Of a DNA stretch of 64,000 nucleotides, positions 8,229 through 17,015 are shown in pieces (positions within the stretch are counted from its first letter, which is position 1; each line of letters opens with the position of its first letter). A program made the translations under genes and the position numbers. The stretch is taken from contig NZ_BDAG01000026.1 in NCBI RefSeq assembly GCF_002091715.1, positions 1 to 64,000 of the forward strand, given 5' to 3'. The DNA comes from Pseudomonas migulae NBRC 103157 (GTDB lineage Bacteria > Pseudomonadota > Gammaproteobacteria > Pseudomonadales > Pseudomonadaceae). A model generated the notes under the pieces. The model was not told where the DNA came from, ran no database searches, and was given only the letters and a program-made list of their open reading frames with translations.

Positions 8229-8558
8229 ATGGATCTGACGGCTGTTCCCTTTGGTACGACCGATTGGTCGACTGTCGAAGCTGTCCAGCATGCCGGACAA
8301 ACGGGTACCGCCTGGTGGCGAACCTGCCAGTTTGGGTCGACCCGCGTGCGGATGGTTGAATACAGTCCCGGCTATCTGGCCGATCACTGGTGCTGGAGAG
8401 GTCATATCCTGTTGTGCCTGGAAGGCGAGTTGCACACGGAACTGGAGGATGGTCGCCAGTTCACGCTCACCGCCGGGATGAGCTATCAAGTGGGTAGCAA
8501 CGCTGAGGGGCATCGATCGTTCAGCACCACGGGTGCCAGGTTATTCATTGTGGATTGA
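8229..8558 (+). CDS. DHCW-motif cupin protein
   Basis: This 109-residue single-domain cupin has the motif ADHWCWRGHILLCLEGEL, which names the DHCW cupin family. No enzymatic activity is known for the family. GAGG precedes the ATG at 8229. It follows the dehydratase gene on the same strand and may be cotranscribed. Confidence 0.75.
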   Translation: MDLTAVPFGTTDWSTVEAVQHAGQTGTAWWRTCQFGSTRVRMVEYSPGYLADHWCWRGHILLCLEGELHTELEDGRQFTLTAGMSYQVGSNAEGHRSFSTTGARLFIVD

Positions 8559-8613
8559 TTCCGGGACTGACCTTTTCGACCCATGGCAGCCTTTTGTGGA
8601 AGCCAGGAACGCA

Positions 8614-9117
8614 CTACTCACAGGCATCAATTACAGCTTTCCTGGCGCGTTTGATTTGCAGCTTGATGTCAGTCGTTATTCGCTGTTTTGTGACTTGCTG
8701 TTCGAGAAACAGCTGACTCTCCTGGTTTTTCAACTCTGCATCGGCTGCCGCTTCCTGCGCCTCCAGCTCGGCGGCGTGTGCCTCTATGACGGCTTCCACC
8801 TCGGCATTATTTTTTGCCGTATCCAACGCCCTGACCAATTTGCCGACCTCAGTATTCTCGGCCTCTGCCAACGCTTCGACAGACAGCCCGGCAACCATCG
8901 CCCGGGCTTGGATTTCCAGGTTTTTCATATGCTCCTGTGCAATCTTGCACACGGTATCCTTTCGCTCGCTCTCGATAGACGTCCAGGCCATAAACTCATG
9001 CGTCGTCATGATAATCACCGAGATAACGATGGCGGCCCCAATCAATTCGCCTCTCACGTTTCGCAACCTCAACCGCCAAGGGGAACAGAGTTTTCTTGAG
9101 TGATTACCCAAGTCCAT
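8614..9117 (-). CDS. Membrane-anchored coiled-coil protein, unknown function
   Basis: This protein of up to 167 residues has one N-terminal membrane helix (ELIGAAIVISVIIM) and then a charged, alanine/glutamate-rich region of about 115 residues. That region is almost certainly coiled coil. I recognise no family. The start is uncertain. The ATG at 9117 has no clear ribosome-binding site, while an in-frame GTG at 9057 is preceded by GAGG at plausible spacing and would begin just before the membrane helix. It is convergent with the cupin gene. Confidence 0.6.
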   Translation of the reverse strand: MDLGNHSRKLCSPWRLRLRNVRGELIGAAIVISVIIMTTHEFMAWTSIESERKDTVCKIAQEHMKNLEIQARAMVAGLSVEALAEAENTEVGKLVRALDTAKNNAEVEAVIEAHAAELEAQEAAADAELKNQESQLFLEQQVTKQRITTDIKLQIKRARKAVIDACE

Positions 9118-9300
9118 TCGAGGAATTTAAAGCGTAGCAGGGCTTAGGGCTCTGAAAAGTATGAGAGGGATACCTTGCCATGGGCCTGTTGTTCGAGGGT
9201 GACAGGGTTCGTTTCGAGGGCGCGCAGCCCGGCAGCGGAATTTGAACTCCCGATCCAGGGGCTGACTCCAGTGTTTTCAAACAGCCTGGACCCGTAGCTG

Positions 9301-9702
9301 TTATCGAGACTGCGGCCAGTGATCCTCAATGTCATGCCATGGCGCCTTGGACGTCGCCTCGACATGCTTCTGTTTGTCGCTGGTAAAGGGCGTGTCCAGC
9401 GTACCGAGGGCTATGGATATCCAACCGGAGTATTCGCCCTGGCTATTTGACCAGAAGAGCGACGAACCGCAGCGAGTGCAAAACTGGCGCTCGACAGATT
9501 CAGAGGACGAGTAAGACTGGATCTCATCGTCACCCCGTACCAGAACAAAGTCGCCACGCAACACACTGCCGTAGCTCGCAAATGCGGCGCCATGGCTTTT
9601 GCGGCATTGGCTGCAATGGCAGTGCGAAACTGCTTTGGGGCGTGACCGCAGCTGGTATTGGACGGCACCGCAAAGGCAGCTGCCCTGCAACGTATCAGTC
9701 AT
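9301..9702 (-). CDS. GFA-domain zinc protein
   Basis: This 133-residue protein of the GFA (glutathione-dependent formaldehyde-activating/CENP-V) family has zinc-ligand sets GSCLCGAV, CHCSQCRKSHG and FCTRCGSS. Despite the name, most members have no proven activity. A paralogue of the same size lies at 53835-54230. Its ribosome-binding site is weak and it appears to be monocistronic. Confidence 0.85.
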   Translation of the reverse strand: MTDTLQGSCLCGAVQYQLRSRPKAVSHCHCSQCRKSHGAAFASYGSVLRGDFVLVRGDDEIQSYSSSESVERQFCTRCGSSLFWSNSQGEYSGWISIALGTLDTPFTSDKQKHVEATSKAPWHDIEDHWPQSR

Positions 9703-9843
9703 TTTTAGTGGCGATCCACTGATGAGGGGACGGCACTTTAAGCGGTGGGCAGATGCAGTGTCGAGCGACTGCTCAAGGCGATTGTTCCCCGGTGCAAGAG
9801 ATCGCTTTTGCCCGAAAGCACGCGCCTGACGTTTCCCTGTCTA

Positions 9844-10704
9844 CTATCGCCCCAATTGCTCCACCAACTCAGGCGTCACGTAATGCGGCCCGTCGAACAG
9901 GTAGAGCGGGTAACCGTCATAGGCGGCCAACTGCGGTTTGAGCTCGGCGGCGGTGGCGGAACGGAATCCGCCACCGAAGTTGGGGCGGAAGGCTTCGACG
10001 ATGATCCGCACCCGGTCTTTGCCCAGACGCTGGCGCAAGGCGTCGGCGTAGGTTCGGGCGACGGGTGCGGTGCGGGCGTAGACACCGACGCCATCCTGGA
10101 AAAACACGCCAATGTCATTTGGCAGCCACTGCTTGAGCCATTCGGCGGTGGCGGCGGGGCCGATATTGGCGCCGTCGTAAACGCTGATCCACAAGGGTCG
10201 CGGCAGCTTGGCGAGCAGGGCAGGCAGTTCTTTGGCGCGTGTCCAGCTGGGGTCGACTTCAGCAGGGAAATACCAGCCGGTGACGTGCAGCGGCGTCGGC
10301 AGTTTGGCGATGCGTTCCGAGACTTTAGCCAGTTGCTCGATGTTGTCCCGCGAGCGATTTTCGCTGAAGTAACCCGCCAGGCCGAGGATCACATCTTGCG
10401 CCCACGGCGCCTTGGCGATACGCGCCCAGTCGGGCAGCACTGGCACGCTGGGCAGGCCGGTACCGGGAACAAATGCCTGATCGTCGACGACGGTCCATTG
10501 CACCAGCAGTTCACGTGCACCGAGTTTTTCCCAGTGGCCTTTGATGCCGACCGTCTTGTTGTCCGGCTGCCAGACGATGCCGACAATCCCCGGGCTCAGG
10601 GCCTTGTTAGTCATGTAGAGCATGCTGATTCCTGCGCTGAGGGTGACGGCAAACAACAGCGCTGCCACGGTTGCGCGGCTGGCGGTGTAGCCAAAAATAT
10701 TCAC
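9844..10704 (-). CDS. YbcH-like periplasmic protein (DUF4434-type barrel), glycan operon
   Basis: This 286-residue protein has an N-terminal membrane anchor or signal (about 12-35). Its periplasmic domain resembles E. coli YbcH, including the GIVWQP and LLVQW strands and the FPAEVDP acidic motif expected of a glycosidase-like TIM barrel. In E. coli ybcH sits beside nfrA and nfrB. I start at the GTG at 10704, which overlaps the upstream stop as GTGA and has AAGG before it; an ATG at 10734 is the alternative. It is the last gene of a seven-gene operon. A role in trimming or handling the nascent polysaccharide is inference. Confidence 0.65.
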   Translation of the reverse strand: MNIFGYTASRATVAALLFAVTLSAGISMLYMTNKALSPGIVGIVWQPDNKTVGIKGHWEKLGARELLVQWTVVDDQAFVPGTGLPSVPVLPDWARIAKAPWAQDVILGLAGYFSENRSRDNIEQLAKVSERIAKLPTPLHVTGWYFPAEVDPSWTRAKELPALLAKLPRPLWISVYDGANIGPAATAEWLKQWLPNDIGVFFQDGVGVYARTAPVARTYADALRQRLGKDRVRIIVEAFRPNFGGGFRSATAAELKPQLAAYDGYPLYLFDGPHYVTPELVEQLGR

Positions 10705-11690
10705 GGCAGTGCCTTGTTGATGCGTTGATGCCATTGGCTCAGTGAGGTGACGCCCTTGGCGTTCCAGTTGGCAGTCGCATCGGGGCCAAGGTGGAACTGC
10801 CCCTCATTGAATTGCCAGACGATCACTTGCGGCTTGTGTTGGGCAAAATCCGCCGACTCCAGGTATTGCAGCAGCGTAGCCCACGGGCCGACATCGCCGG
10901 GGTTCCAGGTCAGTGCGACGGGGCGGTCCAGGGCATTGGAGAGCTTCTGGGTAAAACCCAGGTAAGGCTGGACAAAGCTGTTACCAATGACTTGCACCGG
11001 TGCCGGCGCGTCATCGATCAGCAAATCGTTTTCTGCCTGATGGCGAACGGTGTAGATGTCGCGGCCAATCGCCTTGCGTTTGATTGCCGGCAGAAAGTTG
11101 CTCGCCAGGTCGCCGAACGCGCGGCGGTCGAACCACTGGCCCAGTGCGGCGCCACTACCGGGTTCGCCTTGTAGCCGGTAGCGTTTGGTAATCAGTTGCG
11201 CCGTGGCGTCGGCGGTGTTTTCGGCGCTCCAGGCGGTCCAGTGATAGTCGGCGCGGTAAAACGCGGTTTGTTTGCCTTGCTCGGTGTTTTGCAGGATGGG
11301 CTTGATGTTCAGCGTGCTCAGGCCGGCGCGAGAGAGGTCACTTTGCAAGTGGTCGTAACGCTGCATCACCGCCGCGCTGATCGGTTGATCGGCGGGCAGG
11401 CGCTGGGCATAGAACGGCGCTTTCATCGGCACCACCAGCACGACCAGCCCGATGTGTTCGCGTTCGAGTTGTTGCTGGAGTTCCTTGACCAGCGCAATGT
11501 TGCGGGCAGTGCCGGTGTTGTCGACCTTGCTCAGGCTTTCCCAGGCCGGGAACAGCCACCCGCCGTTGCCCGTGATCACTGCCGATGACGCTTGAACGGC
11601 CGTGCCCGAAAGGCTCAGCAGCAGACCCGCAATCACGGTGGAAACTGCCCGGCGAGGGGTAAAGCGATCGTGCTTGAAAGGAGAGGTCAT
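10701..11690 (-). CDS. AlgJ/AlgX-like O-acetyltransferase
   Basis: This 329-residue exported protein resembles the SGNH-type acetyltransferases AlgJ and AlgX of alginate synthesis. A signal or anchor lies at about 17-36. The Asp-His pair is in RADYHWTAW and the nucleophilic serine in VIGNSFVQ. AlgJ relays acetyl groups to the polymer in the periplasm. The ATG overlaps the stop of the AlgF-like gene (ATGA), so translation is coupled. No AlgI-type membrane acyltransferase is encoded in this operon, so the acetyl donor route is open. Confidence 0.75.
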   Translation of the reverse strand: MTSPFKHDRFTPRRAVSTVIAGLLLSLSGTAVQASSAVITGNGGWLFPAWESLSKVDNTGTARNIALVKELQQQLEREHIGLVVLVVPMKAPFYAQRLPADQPISAAVMQRYDHLQSDLSRAGLSTLNIKPILQNTEQGKQTAFYRADYHWTAWSAENTADATAQLITKRYRLQGEPGSGAALGQWFDRRAFGDLASNFLPAIKRKAIGRDIYTVRHQAENDLLIDDAPAPVQVIGNSFVQPYLGFTQKLSNALDRPVALTWNPGDVGPWATLLQYLESADFAQHKPQVIVWQFNEGQFHLGPDATANWNAKGVTSLSQWHQRINKALP

Positions 11691-12340
11691 GGCGCGGTCT
11701 GGTCCACAAGGCCAATCAATCGTGGCGCCTGGCCGGAGCCGATCAGGAACAGGCTGTAACGGTCGCCGGCCTTGAAGGGTTCCAGCTTCAACGGCAGGCT
11801 TTTGTGCTCGTTGCAGCTGGCAACCAGCGTCGCCTGCACCGGGTTGATCGTGCGCTGGGCTTGTCCGTTGAACGGCACCTGACTGAATACCGGAGCGCCA
11901 TTGGCCAATTGGACGTTGGCCTTTTCGCAACCGCTGCCCAGGTTGTACACGTTGAGTTCGGCGCGCAGGTCTTTACCGCGCTGGGGCGGGTCGATCACCA
12001 GGCGTGGTGCACGTGCCGGATCGCTGTCGAGAATCAGCGTGACCCACGCACTTTTGGGTGCGCTCAGGCCCTGTATCTGGCGACCATTGACGGTGACCTG
12101 CAACGGCTGCCGCGAGTCGACGACCTGAAAGGGACTGGCCACTGTACTCGGGGCGGAGAGGGTGAGGCTCAGGCCTTGGCCTACCTGTACCTGCATGGCC
12201 GTGTCGGATGGATTGACCACCCGCAACCATGCCGAACCCTCGGGCAATTTTGGCGCGTACAACTGGGCAATTTCGGGAGCGGCCTGGGCCCACGACGGGA
12301 ACAGGCCTAGGCCCAGCCACAAACAAATTCGAACGTTCAT
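11687..12340 (-). CDS. AlgF-like periplasmic O-acetylation adaptor
   Basis: This 217-residue secreted protein has a signal peptide ending near AQA. Its two-domain layout resembles alginate AlgF: LYAPKLPEGSAWLRVVNP near the start, then PFNGQAQRTINPVQATLVA and a closing LFLIGSG stretch. AlgF links the membrane and periplasmic acetylation proteins. GAGGA precedes the ATG at 12340, 8 bp after the nfrA stop. Pairing with the AlgJ-like gene supports an acetylation module. The similarity is moderate and rests on my reading of the family. Confidence 0.65.
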   Translation of the reverse strand: MNVRICLWLGLGLFPSWAQAAPEIAQLYAPKLPEGSAWLRVVNPSDTAMQVQVGQGLSLTLSAPSTVASPFQVVDSRQPLQVTVNGRQIQGLSAPKSAWVTLILDSDPARAPRLVIDPPQRGKDLRAELNVYNLGSGCEKANVQLANGAPVFSQVPFNGQAQRTINPVQATLVASCNEHKSLPLKLEPFKAGDRYSLFLIGSGQAPRLIGLVDQTAP

Positions 12341-12348
12341 GCAAGTCC

Positions 12349-14892
12349 TCAATAGGAATAAGTCAGGCGACCGAATACGCCTTGAGCGCGGTCATCGCCC
12401 AACACCTTCACGCGGTATTGCAGGGAAAAATCCACGTAGGAGCGTGGGGCGTTGTACGTGTCCTCGCGGAACCAGTAGCGGACGTTATTGCCGACACCCA
12501 CGCCCCCGGCCTTGCCGGACGATGATTCGGTGCTGCCGTCGGCATCGGTCCCGCTGTTCATTTTCGAGTCGTAATCGAACGCGGCCACCACATGGGGGAA
12601 ACTGACCCAGCGCGAACCCGCGCCGCCAATGGCGTAGCTGCGACCGACCTGCCATTCGCTGTTGAAATAGTCCCGCGAGTCGTTGATGTAATGACCGCCT
12701 TCAGCGAAGAACTGCGAGGTCCACCAGCTGGAGGCATCGACCCGTAGATCGGTGCCCACGCTTGCGCCATAACCCAGGCGCACCAGCCAGTCACCATCGA
12801 CGTCCGATGATCCAATCGGGAATGTGCGTTCGACGGCGGCCATCACGTTCAGCGACGTGAACGGTTTGACCCGGGCTCCGACGGCGCCTTGCAGCGCGTC
12901 GAAACCGGTATCCGAATCGCCGTTCTTGCTCCACAGCGTGTCGGTGACGCGGCCGTAGAGTTCGACAAAGCGAGCGTTGCGATAACCCAAAGGGCGCCAG
13001 GACAGTTCGGTGCTGTTTTGCAGGCTGTCATTGCTGCTGCTGCCGCTACTGGGCGCTGAACTCAGGCCACTGCTGGAATTGTTGCCGCGATAGCTGGTGG
13101 TGCTGGTCAAGCCGATCCTGCGCGACACATCGCCCACCGCTCGGCGGGTGTCGAACAGCTGCTGCGCAGGCATGTCCAGATCACCGGACGCTTGCGCATC
13201 GATGACGCGTTTGAAGTAGGCGACGGCTTGCTCGTCGTCATTGACCCGCATGGCGTTATAGGCCGCGTCCTGCGTGGCTGTCGGCGTGAGTCGGGTGACG
13301 GCGTCGGACTTGCGAAATGACGCGTGTGCACCGTCGTCATCGCCGGCCTGGACCGACAAATAAGCGATCTGCAAATCGCTCATCGACTCCAGTTCGCCGG
13401 TGTCCCGCGCTTGTTGCAATCGTTCGCGCGCGGTCCGGCGCTGGCCGATGGCGGCATACAGGCTGGCCTCTTCGTAAGCGGGCAAACTGCCCAGCGCCAA
13501 GGCTTGGGTAAAGTCCTGACGTGCACCGGAATCGTCGCCCGATTGCTGACGCAGGCGACCGCGTTGGGCCAACAGTTGGGCGTCATCGCCGGTGATCTTC
13601 AGGCCTTCGCTGGCCGCCGCGATGGCTTCGGGCACACGTTTCTGTTCGCTCAGAGCACTGACCAGCAGACGTCGGTAAGCCGGATTCTGCGGCGCGCGGC
13701 GAATGGCTTCACTTGCCAGTGCACCCGCTGTTGCCGGGTCTTTGCGAGCCAGCGCTGCGTAGGCCTGCCCGGCCATCTCGGTTCCGCCGTCACGCTGGTT
13801 GCCCGGCCAGATATCGCAGACCAGGCCGAACGCGGTTTCCTGACAGTTCAAGGCCGGTGCCGGGAAGCGGGCCACAGCGTTTGAGCCGTTGACTTTCTGT
13901 CGCAACGCCATGCGAGCGGCGGTGCGTCGGCGGGCCACTTCACCGTTGTCATCGTCGGCCAGCGGCTGCAGATGATCGAGCGCTTGTTGCGGCTCGCCGT
14001 GGGCCAGTGCGGTGTCGGCGGCGAAGAAACGAATGTCGCGGGTTTCTGTTGCCAGCAGGCCATCGATGGCCAGGGCATGATTCAGGTCCGCCTGGGCCGC
14101 CTGGGTTTTGCCCTGTCGATCAAGGGCATAACTGCGCAGAATCCACGGAGCGATTTCCCCATCGTCCTGGGCCAACGCGCCTGACGCGGCCAGCTCGGCG
14201 CCACGGTAGTCGTTGGCAGCGAGCAGGGCACTGATCAGCAGTTGCTGATTGGCGCCGATTTCCGGCGCCCAGGCCACGGCTTTCCTGGCCTGGTCCACGG
14301 CCAGCTGCACATGGCCTTGCTCCAGGGCGCGATACCCCGCAACCGCCAGTGGCGCCGCCAGTTGCCGACGAATCGCTTCGCGGCGCATCAGCAACGTATC
14401 GTCGTTCGGGAACACTGCCAGGGCCTGGATGGTAGCCTGATCTGCGTCTTGCAGATGTTGCTGGCGCTGCAAGGACTCGATCAGCAGCAGTCGATAATCC
14501 ATGCGTTTGGGTGCCTGCGCGATAGCGTTACGTGCCGCTTGAGCCGCCGCGCCGAAGTCATCGCGATCATAGGCCTTGAAGGCTTTTGCCGCGGCACCGA
14601 AGCCGGGGGTCTGTCGGGACTGCGGATAGCGCTTGGGATGGTCACGCAATTCCTTGTCGCGCTGGGCCAGCGTAATCAGCGTATTCAGGCGCGTGATGTC
14701 GGCGCGCTGACGCAAGGCTTCGCGGGCCTTGGCGATGGCCAGGTCATAGTCTTTACGCTCATAGGCGCTGTACGCCTCGTTGGCGGTGACATAGGCCGGG
14801 CCGGTCAGTGGCAGCGGCAATGTTTCGCCGTGCACAAGCGCGGGCAGCAGGCTCAGCCCCGTGGCCATGAGGGTCAACAAGGGGCGGTTCAT
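12349..14892 (-). CDS. nfrA: NfrA-like outer-membrane TPR/porin protein
   Basis: This 847-residue protein has a signal peptide (about 1-22), a long run of TPR-like helical repeats (about 35-580) and a C-terminal beta-barrel-like domain ending in GVFGRLTYSY. This is the layout of NfrA, the outer-membrane receptor of phage N4, and in general of TPR-porin polysaccharide exporters such as BcsC and PgaA. It probably exports the polymer made by NfrB. Its ATG overlaps the nfrB stop by 4 bp. A Ser/Asn-rich linker (about 595-625) separates repeats and barrel. Confidence 0.85.
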   Translation of the reverse strand: MNRPLLTLMATGLSLLPALVHGETLPLPLTGPAYVTANEAYSAYERKDYDLAIAKAREALRQRADITRLNTLITLAQRDKELRDHPKRYPQSRQTPGFGAAAKAFKAYDRDDFGAAAQAARNAIAQAPKRMDYRLLLIESLQRQQHLQDADQATIQALAVFPNDDTLLMRREAIRRQLAAPLAVAGYRALEQGHVQLAVDQARKAVAWAPEIGANQQLLISALLAANDYRGAELAASGALAQDDGEIAPWILRSYALDRQGKTQAAQADLNHALAIDGLLATETRDIRFFAADTALAHGEPQQALDHLQPLADDDNGEVARRRTAARMALRQKVNGSNAVARFPAPALNCQETAFGLVCDIWPGNQRDGGTEMAGQAYAALARKDPATAGALASEAIRRAPQNPAYRRLLVSALSEQKRVPEAIAAASEGLKITGDDAQLLAQRGRLRQQSGDDSGARQDFTQALALGSLPAYEEASLYAAIGQRRTARERLQQARDTGELESMSDLQIAYLSVQAGDDDGAHASFRKSDAVTRLTPTATQDAAYNAMRVNDDEQAVAYFKRVIDAQASGDLDMPAQQLFDTRRAVGDVSRRIGLTSTTSYRGNNSSSGLSSAPSSGSSSNDSLQNSTELSWRPLGYRNARFVELYGRVTDTLWSKNGDSDTGFDALQGAVGARVKPFTSLNVMAAVERTFPIGSSDVDGDWLVRLGYGASVGTDLRVDASSWWTSQFFAEGGHYINDSRDYFNSEWQVGRSYAIGGAGSRWVSFPHVVAAFDYDSKMNSGTDADGSTESSSGKAGGVGVGNNVRYWFREDTYNAPRSYVDFSLQYRVKVLGDDRAQGVFGRLTYSY

Positions 14893-17003
14893 GCCGGAAG
14901 CTCCGCAGGGTAATGGCTGTGCTGACGTGCCACGGCCTTTTCGATGGTGGCGCGAGACAACACGCCGCTGTCGACCAGATAGTCGCCGATGCGTCCGTGA
15001 CGCTGCGGGCGGTACTGCAGCATGGCGCGGTTGAACTCGTCGCGATCCAGCAGGCCCATTTCTATCAGCAGGTCACCCAGCAGTGGCGCGCGGGCATCCG
15101 GCACGGCCTGGCCATCGCGCACGTTCAGTTGACGCAACTGCGCAACGATTTCGCTTTCCCGGGCAATCAGCTGCACCGGTTCGCTACCCAATACCTCGCT
15201 GACCTGTTGCAGGCCGGCAGCCGGCAACGGGCTGGCAACGGCAACTTGTGCGCGGCCGTCGGCATTCAAGCCAAGCGGCACGACGCGCCAGCGCAGGGCG
15301 AATTCATCGTCCAGGGTCAGGGTCGACGACTGCGCCTTGCCGGCCACATCGAACACCCGCGGCAGATCGTTCTGGAAGGCGATGGCTTCCGCCAGTGTCT
15401 CGTCATCCAGCCAACCGTTGCTGAGCAAAATCCGCCCCAATGGCATGTGCCGGGTTTTCTGTTCGGTGAGGGCGCTTTGCAGATCGGTTTCGTTGATCGC
15501 CTGCCAGGACAGCAACACGCTGCCCAGCTTGCGCGGTGCGGCCGCGACCAGGTCGGTGGACGGGAAGTCGTGCATGGTCTTGTCCCACACCAGTTTGCGG
15601 TTCATCACCTTGCCGACGATGAACATGCGCCACGCGCGGGAGGCGGCCATGAAGTTGACGAAGTTGCCCACGACCATGCGCGGGATCGACAGCAAGCCAT
15701 GCTGCCAGCCGTACAGCACGGTGGTGAAATAGCAGCGGTGGGCGATACGCCAGGCCAACGCAATACCGTTGGCCAGCAGCAGGTATTTGATGAAACCGTT
15801 GGTCTCGAACGGCGTCGGGAAACTCACGTCCCACAGCCCGCTCTGGCGCAGGATGATCAGGCCCAGCAGTTGCACCAGAATCACATAGGCGATGATGCTG
15901 ACGAACGCGGTCACCACGCCTTTGCGGTCGCGGAACAGCAAATAGCGGTTGGCCAGCGAGCCGTTCCAGCCCATTTGTTCCCAGCCTTGCAGGCCGATGC
16001 CCAGCGTCCAGCGAGCTTTCTGGCGAAAAGCGGTGCGAAAGGTATCGGGAAAGAATTCGCGCACGCACAACGGCATCTTCAGGGTCGATTCGTAAGGCTT
16101 GCGAAACCAGGATTTGCGCAGCACGCGAAACTGCACCGGGAAACGCACGAAGATCGCGTTCATGCCGACCTTGGCCAGGCGTGCGCCAACGTCGTAGTCC
16201 TCGGTGAGGCTGTCGGTGTTGAATGGCTGGTTCTGGGTTTCCCCGGCCAGCACACGCAGGGCGCGATGGGAGAAACAGGTCCCGACCCCGGCGGACGGCA
16301 CGGTATCGGTCATGCTTTCACGCACCACCAGATCCTTGCCGTGCCATTCGGCGAATTCATCCATGTAGGTGCCGGCCACCCATTCGTACCAGTTGCGCTC
16401 CAGTGACACCACGGGCAACTGAATCATGTCCTTGCGCGGCAGCAGGTAGTTGAACAGGCGCAATTCCATCGGGTGCAGCACGTCTTCGCTGTCGTGCAGA
16501 ACCACGCCGGCGAAGGTCATGCCGTGGGTTTTTTCGTGCAGGAAGATCGCCTGAATCACCCAGTTCAGGCAGTCAGCCTTGCAGGTCGGCCCGGCATGCG
16601 GGACTTCCACGCGATGCAGTTGCTTGTAGCGCCGACGCATGCGCTCCACTTCATCGATGGTGCGCTGGTCGTTGATGTAGGTGCCGACGAAGACCACATA
16701 GTTCTGGTAATCCAGGGTCGACACCATGTTCTCGATCATCGGCGCGATGACGTCGTATTCCAGCCAGGCCGGGACCATGATTGCCAGCGGCTGTTCGTCC
16801 CGGGCCATCAATTGCTCGGCGGTCAGCGGCCGGTATTTTCGGTCCACGGTGAACTTGCGAAACAGACGGCGAGACCAGTACCACAGGTCAATGAACAGAT
16901 CGTCCAGGCTGGAGATCAGGATCAGTATCGCGACCACGATGGTCGAGATCTCCAGGAAGCTGTAGTAGTGGGCCAACCAGTAGGGCCAATAAAGCGACGT
17001 CAT
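14889..17003 (-). CDS. nfrB: NfrB-like glycosyltransferase with C-terminal MshEN domain
   Basis: This 704-residue inner-membrane synthase has one N-terminal membrane helix and a GT2 catalytic domain (about 70-345). The catalytic motifs are HDSED, TEDYD and QKARW. Several membrane helices follow (about 365-465). The C-terminus (about 492-704) has two repeats of the MshEN form, LGSVLLSWQAINETDLQSAL then LGRILLSNGWLDDE, and again LGDLLIEMGLL then IGDYLVDSGVL. MshEN modules bind c-di-GMP, and E. coli NfrB is activated that way. The polymer is likely ManNAc-based given wecB in the same operon; that is inference. Confidence 0.88.
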   Translation of the reverse strand: MTSLYWPYWLAHYYSFLEISTIVVAILILISSLDDLFIDLWYWSRRLFRKFTVDRKYRPLTAEQLMARDEQPLAIMVPAWLEYDVIAPMIENMVSTLDYQNYVVFVGTYINDQRTIDEVERMRRRYKQLHRVEVPHAGPTCKADCLNWVIQAIFLHEKTHGMTFAGVVLHDSEDVLHPMELRLFNYLLPRKDMIQLPVVSLERNWYEWVAGTYMDEFAEWHGKDLVVRESMTDTVPSAGVGTCFSHRALRVLAGETQNQPFNTDSLTEDYDVGARLAKVGMNAIFVRFPVQFRVLRKSWFRKPYESTLKMPLCVREFFPDTFRTAFRQKARWTLGIGLQGWEQMGWNGSLANRYLLFRDRKGVVTAFVSIIAYVILVQLLGLIILRQSGLWDVSFPTPFETNGFIKYLLLANGIALAWRIAHRCYFTTVLYGWQHGLLSIPRMVVGNFVNFMAASRAWRMFIVGKVMNRKLVWDKTMHDFPSTDLVAAAPRKLGSVLLSWQAINETDLQSALTEQKTRHMPLGRILLSNGWLDDETLAEAIAFQNDLPRVFDVAGKAQSSTLTLDDEFALRWRVVPLGLNADGRAQVAVASPLPAAGLQQVSEVLGSEPVQLIARESEIVAQLRQLNVRDGQAVPDARAPLLGDLLIEMGLLDRDEFNRAMLQYRPQRHGRIGDYLVDSGVLSRATIEKAVARQHSHYPAELPA

Positions 17004-17015
17004 CGAAGGGTTCCG

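Noticed and set aside
9215..9260. A tRNA-like T-arm (GTTCAAATTC on the minus strand)
   Set aside because: The flanking bases do not form a 5 bp T-stem, and no D-arm, anticodon arm or acceptor stem can be built around it.
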